This document shows positions 57,566-64,000 of a stretch of DNA of 64,000 nt, one piece after another; position 1 is the first letter of the stretch; every line of letters begins with the position of its first letter. Position numbers and translations under genes: made by a program. Origin of the DNA: Cordia subcordata (taxonomy: Eukaryota > Streptophyta > Magnoliopsida > Boraginales > Cordiaceae); NCBI GenBank assembly GCA_028554755.1, contig JAPTOF010000002.1:30372501-30436500 (forward strand). The letters are read 5' to 3'. The notes under the pieces are model-generated. The model was not told where the DNA came from and did not search any database. It saw only the letters and a list, made by a program, of their open reading frames with translations.

Positions 57566-60054
57566 CTAGTGGATCCTTTCAAGCTTTTCTGACTCTTGGG
57601 CAATAATGTTAGCAGTTGAAGGGCTTTGACTGAAGATTATCTCATAACCATCCCCCATGTTGTCCATTCCTTCAGCTAGAAGCTGCCAGAACAAACCACC
57701 GGCCGCTGCTCCACCACTGCTAGCAGAGGTTAAGATAGCTGAATAGACAGTATCAAACAGCTGGTCCCTCTGATACACATTATATCCAGGATCTTTTGAT
57801 GATTTTCCAAACTCGGCAAGGAGAATCGGCTTCTGGAGAGTATTTTGTGCGTCTTGGATGTGACTGGAAACCCAATCTCTCAAGAATGATAGCTGAGCTT
57901 CACCACTTTGACCAATCAACCTGCACATGAAGAATACATCAGGGAATCAAAAAAGTATGCTAAAATACCCAATAAGTCATTATTCCACTACACTATCAAT
58001 TACGATAGTTACCATTGATCAGGATAAGAGTGAAGTGTGGCAAAATCTATGTCTGCAATCTGGTTGTTTGCTATAAAATCTGTTCCTGTCTGGACATTTG
58101 GCTCATTTTGCAGCTTGTGAGAGTCAGATGGCCCGTAAAAACCCTCCAGTCCAGCTTCTAGAAGGTGATTACTGTCTATAGATTTCAAAAAAAGAGCCAT
58201 CTCTGCAATCCAAGCCTGCGAGACATTAGTTGAGTCAATCACATGCTAGTCAATGCGCTTTGGTTGCAGACGCAACACTGCTAGCATAACCTAGAAACTT
58301 TTTATTTCGGGTGCTTATAAGCACCCAATTAAGCAATGCCAAACACCTTCTTAATCTCCATATCCGTCCTAGTTTGTATTCGGTTTGTTAATAAGGATTT
58401 GCATGGTAAGGCTGGTTTTACATTAAATTCCAACAATGTGCACATATTTTTCTCCTTTTTCTAACGGAGAATTCCCTTAAAAGTCTTTTAAGCTTATGAA
58501 CAAATTTCAGGACACATAACTCACTATGAAGGAGACAATCGAATCCAAGTTATTCAAATACGAAACTTAATGAGACTTACCTAAAGAAAATTAACTTTTG
58601 AGTAATTCAAAATTGACATGTGAACAAAATTATCGTCCACGCTTCAATGCCTGTTAAAATCATGTATGAAGTTTTCACCACTAAAGACTTTTTGCGTACC
58701 ATCCAACCTATATCTCGTGAAGTTTCTTCTAGATAGCTTCTCTAGTTTTCAAATACTACATCGTCTAGACTCTAGACCATGTTAATTTTTCGCCCTAGAC
58801 AAGAAAAAAAATGATACTTTATTTCTTCATTAACAGAAATTAGTTGAAATGAATGTAATAAACCAGTTCTGACTTCTTCATTAATGAATGAACATCACGA
58901 TATAAGTGACATAAACTACAAATTAATCTAGCTGGGAAAATGCACGCATATTCTTAAGATTATAAGATATGAGAAAACCCAAAAAAGAAGAAAAAAACCA
59001 CACACACACACACACAGAGGAGGTGATGGATCCCTGACCTGAATGGTGCTTCCTGAAGCATCTGAAGAGCATCTTGGTTCATTAATGAGCTCCCAGGCCA
59101 TTATTGTGGGGTCATCCTTGTAAGCAACTCCCGTGATGCTATTCTTTCTTGTGAGAACAGCCTGCTTTCATCAAAAGAAAAAATGAGTGTTCCATTACAT
59201 CATGGCTAGCTAAATCCAATCATTCTCCATGGAAAAATCTGCTTCAGTAACAACTTCTTGGGGATCGTATTATATTCAATTCACCATAGTAACAATCAAG
59301 AGCAAGATCAAGATTGTGTATTTAAAGGTTTTCTAGCTTTTTTTCTCTTCTTTTCTTTTTTTTTTTTTTTTTTTTTTTTGCGGATTAGAATTTCTAACTT
59401 ATTATAGCTCACCTGGACATGGTTTTTATAGTACTGTTTAACAACTGAGTTTGTGAAGAACTCATCATCTGATGATATCTGCTGCCCTTGGCTTCTTGCC
59501 CATTCTACATACTGTTTCTTTCCTCCAAAATTCTCATAGTTGTTCACCAAGCTCAACACAAGCTTTATATTATATCTTCTGGCCGCTGATATTGCAAAGT
59601 CCAATCCCTTCCATTGATGTGAAAACCAAAACACAAAATTAGAATAAAGTAGATGTGCACGGTCATAACTTTTATCATAACGTTATGAGCAGATCCGAGT
59701 ACTAAAAAAGACACAACGAGGGATCAAACTGACCTGAAACATGTTCTCATTGTAGGAGCCAGGAGTGTACTGCAGTGGTGAATCTCCACCATCACTGAAA
59801 GCCCAAGCCCTTGCAAGCTTGAGGTTATGGCTTACAGCTTCTTGAAACACAGTGGAAACTTTGTATCTCTGAGAAGGGTTAGAGGCCACATACATCAACC
59901 AGTAAGCATTGAATCCATTTGCATAAAATGGACTACCATTTAGCATCAACTGCACTCCTCTGGTTGTAATGAATCCGTCCTGTGAGAAAACTATGAGAAA
60001 ATTCCCATTAAATAGGAGCAGAAACAAGAAAAACAACCCACAATTCTTCATCAT
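57566..60054 (-). CDS. MAN: Mannan endo-1,4-beta-mannosidase (GH5_7)
   Basis: Five exons on the minus strand: 59734-60054, 59413-59607, 59039-59161, 58013-58215 and 57566-57920, GT-AG borders, 398 aa, close to the family's usual 400-430. Endo-mannanases cut the beta-1,4 backbone of mannan, glucomannan and galactomannan in the cell wall, acting in seed germination, fruit softening and wall remodelling. Residues 1-25 form a hydrophobic signal peptide ending near FSQ. Residues 47-54 hold NAYWLMYV. 194-202 is AWELINEPR with the acid/base Glu200. LHSYPDQW follows at ~274-281. The nucleophile is Glu317 in [16 protein letters not shown] near residue 350 is a conserved substrate-cleft region. Both catalytic Glu are present and the frame is unbroken, so the gene should be functional. 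A poly(T) tract of ~22 (59360-59381) lies in intron 2. Confidence 0.96.
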
Positions 60055-62045
60055 TTTCTCCCAGTATTCTACAAATGCAGGTAGGAAAATATGAACCTAG
60101 TACTTGTAAGTTAAAACTTATATGAGATTTTATGAGGTTGCTATAGTATTGTTGCTTTATATCCCTTTATCTCATCAATAAATGTATATAATATGGCCTT
60201 CTGTTTTCCACTATTCTTGGTAGTAAAAATGGAGAGGTTGAGTAATGTAGAATTCATGAGGATTGGATGACAGACCCCAATCATTAATACTAGTCTTGTG
60301 ACTTGAAAGTTATCGTATATGCTTTTATTTTTGTAGTAAATGTTCAAAAAGAACATTTGTGGATGTAGATTTTAGACCATTAGTTTCTTTTAACAAAGAA
60401 AAATCCAAAGAAAAATCATCAAATTTTTCTTGGTTTGCTATTCAATATTAGCAAATGCCAAGACACAGGCCATTTCTTGATTGGTAGGTACAAAACAGTT
60501 GCAAAGATCAGACGGATGAAATGCTAGTAAGTGTACGTACGATACAAATTCCGGTTGGTTGCACAAGAAACAGCCTTTATGTCATAATCATGTACATATT
60601 TCTATGGTTCAGAATTTACCTAAACTTGACCCAAAAAATAAAATAACCTACACGACTATGAGTGTGTGAAGTGTGGAAACCACCATGAGGTGATCTTGAA
60701 AAATATCCCAATCTTTCCTGCCATCACGCCTGCAATTTGGAGAAAGAACTTACGTTAAAATTTTCCTTTTATAACGAGAAACTCAACGTTCGAAACGAAC
60801 ATTTTGATTTTGAATATCTATAAGTTAATATTTGTTTAACAAAACTTAAGTTAGATTAAATTTTTGCTTCACTGCCTGACTATTTCATCTAGCCTTGCGA
60901 GCAACGAAGAAACTCAACGTTCGAACAAGTATTCTGATTTGAATAACTAAAGGCTAATATTTGTTCAAGAAAGTCTAGGTTAACTTAAATTTTTTGCTTT
61001 CACTATCTCACTATTTCGTCCAATCCTTCCTAGCAACAAAAGTAGAAGAAAATTTCTGGTTTCACGTGGGAGAGTTGCTGTGTCACCTAAATTGATCCAA
61101 TGGGTGAAATAAATTTGGCGTATTGCTGTAACATTGTAGGGGTCAATGTGGCCCACAATTGAATTGAATAGAATGAGCAATACGATTGTTTTCTAAACTC
61201 GAACTAGAGCACTTTTGTTCGTGTTCGGTACGGATTTATTTTTTGATTAAAATTTTAAATTAAATTAAATTTATTTATTTTTAATAATATATAAAGAACT
61301 TAATTATGAATATTTTGTGCTTTGCATAAATTTTTTTAAAATAATAAATGTTAAATTTACTAAATTTTAATTTCTCAAATTCACAAATGAAAAATACATT
61401 GGGGCTTTTAAGCATTAATCTATTAGTAACTAAATTTCTAAATTAAAACTAAAAAAATACTCACATGCGTACACACACACACATATATATAAATATATCC
61501 ATAAATGGTAATAAATGAACCTTTTGAAGTTCACAAATGGATTATATTTTAAGTATTAATTGATTGATTATTTAAATTTTTAGTTAATAATTTATTACAT
61601 TCACAAAAATAATAATAATAATAATAATAATATAATAAATAATAATTTATTATATAAGCTAATAAAAAATATCCATTTTCATATAAGCGTTGATATAACA
61701 CTCTTATAATGCTCAAAAAGGTATTTTTTAATGACAAACATTAAATTTACTTATATTTCGCAAATGAATATTATTTAACAAATAATTTATTAAAAATTAA
61801 ATTTCTAATGCTAATAATATATATACATAATAGATAAAAAATAATTTTTTTAGAATTCACAATTGAATTTTATCCTAAGAATTAATTGATTGATCATTTA
61901 ATATTTCAATTAAAGCTAAAAATGTATATTCATAAAGATAAAAAATAATAAAAAGTAAAATACTAAATAATAAAATAATTATACCATATAAGCCCTGACA
62001 TGGCACTCTCACAATGTTCAAAAAGGTTTAACTTATATATATATA
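60055..62045. other. Mannanase upstream region and AT-rich DNA
   Basis: 60055 to ~60700 should hold the mannanase promoter; no clear TATA box could be chosen. From 61240 on the DNA is extremely AT-rich with (AAT)n near 61608-61625. Two similar stretches (61690-61720 and 62000-62030, sharing CACTCT and CAATGTTCAAAAAGGT-like sequence) indicate an imperfect ~310-bp duplication. No gene is supported. Confidence 0.45.
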
Positions 62046-62924
62046 CTAGTCAATCACCCGTGCGATACACGGGAAAGTAAAATGTTATTTTATACACATA
62101 GCATTTTTTCAAAAAATTAAGATAAGTGGTGTTATGTTGGCTTAAGTATCATTATTGTTTCTAAATAACTACAAAAAGATATATTCAAATAATTAAATTA
62201 TGTATATTTGAGTTAAATTGCAAAAAAAATGAATAATTAAAGTATTTTGTAAAATGATTCACATTAAAATTATTAAGGGAAAGTATGGGAAGAAGATTAA
62301 AATAAGAAAAAAAAATATTTGGACCTCATTAACTTGTCCTCAACCATTATACTGATAATTTGATATATTTGGAGAAAGATTGTTATCACATATAATTTCA
62401 TCAGAAGTTTCAAGTTTTTCATCAAAAGAAAATAGATTTCGTATCTATTAATTTAAGCAAAATGAATCACAAAATAGAAATGTAATATTGATACCCAATT
62501 TAGTTGAAATATAGGATATGAATATAAAAAACGTATGAATAAAAAAGAGAATTTGTCGTTATTAACCAAAATCGTACTATAATGATATATTAAGTAAATT
62601 GCACTAATTTTTTATTATAATAATAGAAAACAATTAAAATAGGTCACAATTTGATAACAACTAAATTGGAGAGTTACCATAGATATCTACAACCAATCCA
62701 TATTGCGTATTATAATTTTGGAATGTAATATGTAAATATTAAAAGAAATTAGTAAATTAATGGAAATCTTATTAAAATAAAACACAATTTTTACAATTAA
62801 ACGTAATGTAAGAGCACCACATGGCAAAAGGATGTTAAGAACGCTATTTATGCGACACTTATCATTATTATATTACAAAGGATTCTTCTATGTAATATAG
62901 TGTGTATATATATATATATATAGA
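62046..62924 (-). mobile_element. Non-autonomous Helitron-like element 3
   Basis: Same structure as 34996-35561: on the minus strand it starts TC after A (62924, or 62928 by an alternative reading) and ends with the hairpin CCCGTGTATCGCACGGG, then TGATTGA and terminal CTAG (62046-62049) next to T. The two elements share most of their length, e.g. TTTTTTCAAAAAATTAAGAT and AAACGTAATGTAAGAGC. At 879 bp it has ~300 bp in the middle that the shorter copy lacks. Confidence 0.78.
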
Positions 62925-63239
62925 TAGATAATCTAAAGTATCAAAAATGAATGCGTCCAAAGGCAAAGAGTAAACAGTAAAGAATAATAAAATGATTATG
63001 GATTGGTTTCTAATCTAATTTAAAAGTCATCTCCCTATGACATTTTAACTAGGACCACGTATCATAATTCATATTAATGAATGGAGATAAACAAGTGATG
63101 GAATTAATACGCCCAGCAAAAAAAAAAAAGTGATGGAATTAATATCATGGTATTAAGTGTACATCAATTTCCAAGGGTCACATTGATTATGACTTAACTA
63201 AGAGCACAGAATTTTCATATCTTTTCGTTTAAATTTTTC
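62925..63239. other. Short intergenic stretch
   Basis: Nothing identifiable apart from a poly(A) run near 63119, with GTGATGGAATTAAT on both sides of it (63096 and 63131), a possible small target duplication. Confidence 0.35.
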
Positions 63240-63600
63240 TAAAAGGGTTAACCAAAGGAGAACCTCTTTCCCACCTGGCCAGAGGCCCCTTAACCAGGCG
63301 GGAGGTAAATCGAGGGATGTGCGTGAGTGGCAGCCCGACCAGGGAGAGGACCAACGGGCGTGGAAATCCAAAGAACATTTCGCAATATTTCAATGAGATC
63401 GCGCCACACTGACTCGATCCCGCGTTGTCGAGTGTCTCCACCCTAATCACCGCCACTTACCAAATCCAAAGAATACCCGCAATATTTCAATGAGATCGCC
63501 GCCACACCTGACTGATCCGCGTTGTCAGAGTGTCTCCACCCTAATCACCTGGCCACTTACCAACTCACCTATGCCCCTGGGGGCTTCGTTTTTGATTAGG
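63240..63600. repeat. GC-rich block with ~98-bp tandem duplication
   Basis: Copies at 63364-63461 and 63462-63561 share AAATCCAAAGAA, GCAATATTTCAATGAGATCG, GTGTCTCCACCCTAATCACC and CCACTTACC. They differ mainly by single-base indels rather than substitutions. The block is GC-rich and contains CTGGCCAGAGGCCCC. Not recognised; a SINE or part of a larger retroelement is possible. Confidence 0.6.
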
Positions 63601-63798
63601 CGATATCTCTGTGCTAGTTTATGCAAATCCTAAGCTAATTTTAAGATGTGTTTATGATTATCGATTTTTATTTTAGATATATTTACTTAACATCATAATA
63701 CAAAGGAGTATGAATTATCATTTTACATGATGCGTGTAAAATGTTTTTATCCTGCAAAACATTATTCACGCTTTCAGGAAAATTAGCGTCCTGAGCTA

Positions 63799-63895
63799 GG
63801 GCTTGTTTGGGGTTTATAAGTTGCAAAACATGTGAAAGGATACTTTCCTCTAAAAACTTATAAGCTGCAAAATGTCAGCAGAAGCAAACAAGCTC
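63799..63895. mobile_element. Small MITE-like element
   Basis: GGGCTTGTTTGGGG on the left and, in reverse complement, GAGCTTGTTTGC on the right, with inner TTATAAGTTGCAAAA and CTTATAAGCTGCAAAA as an internal direct repeat. 97 bp. Ends resemble the hAT-like family seen in RPL31 intron 2. Confidence 0.5.
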
Positions 63896-64000
63896 TGAAT
63901 CAAACAACTATTTTGTAGCAATGTTGATCAAATTAGGGGTAACAAAGTCTTACAGACGAAGAAGTCAAATCTTAAATTATGATATGGTTAATTAGATAAC

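Overview
The window is nuclear DNA of a flowering plant, most likely a eudicot. It is strongly AT-rich, its genes carry GT-AG introns, it encodes plastid-targeted proteins (ADP-glucose pyrophosphorylase large subunit, plastid ribosomal protein bL31) and plant-only families (SABATH methyltransferase, DUF4408/DUF761), and the intergenic DNA is dense in plant transposons (Copia, LINE, SINE, TRIM, MULE-like, hAT-like MITEs, Helitrons). I could not fix the species.

Layout. 1-8.8 kb: gene-free, with LINE RNase H debris, a ~960-bp fold-back element and a probable solo LTR. 8.97-11.25 kb (+): a complete four-exon SABATH carboxyl methyltransferase. 11.2-15.1 kb: gene-free repeat DNA. 15.1-33.15 kb: two head-to-tail copies of one non-coding segment. 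Copy A (about 15117-25002) carries a Ty1/Copia retrotransposon with exact 5-bp target duplication and a MULE-like element with a guanine-rich core. Copy B (25003-33153) keeps both sites uninterrupted and carries its own insertions (MITEs, a SINE, LINE relics). Each copy holds an array of a ~220-bp repeat with different copy number. 33.5-34.3 kb (-): intronless DUF4408/DUF761 protein. 35-46 kb: two Helitron-like elements, a papain-like protease pseudogene and a SINE. 46.4-46.6 kb (-): a small conserved plant protein. 49.3-50.3 kb (-): plastid bL31. 52.1-57.2 kb (+): 14-exon AGPase large subunit, 525 aa. 57.6-60.05 kb (-): five-exon secreted endo-beta-mannanase, convergent with AGPase. 60-64 kb: AT-rich DNA, a third Helitron-like element and a GC-rich duplicated block.

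The genes do not form a pathway. AGPase commits glucose-1-phosphate to starch in the plastid, bL31 serves plastid translation, the mannanase loosens cell-wall mannans, and the methyltransferase would make volatile or signalling methyl esters. I found no gene system that looks wholly new. The most informative features are the duplicated segment with its natural empty sites, the transposon nest in AGPase intron 2 with four CACGTGG cores, and the catalytic-type Arg/Lys pair in the AGPase large subunit. All exon positions and repeat boundaries were read by eye and translated by hand; family assignments come from motif recognition, not database searches.
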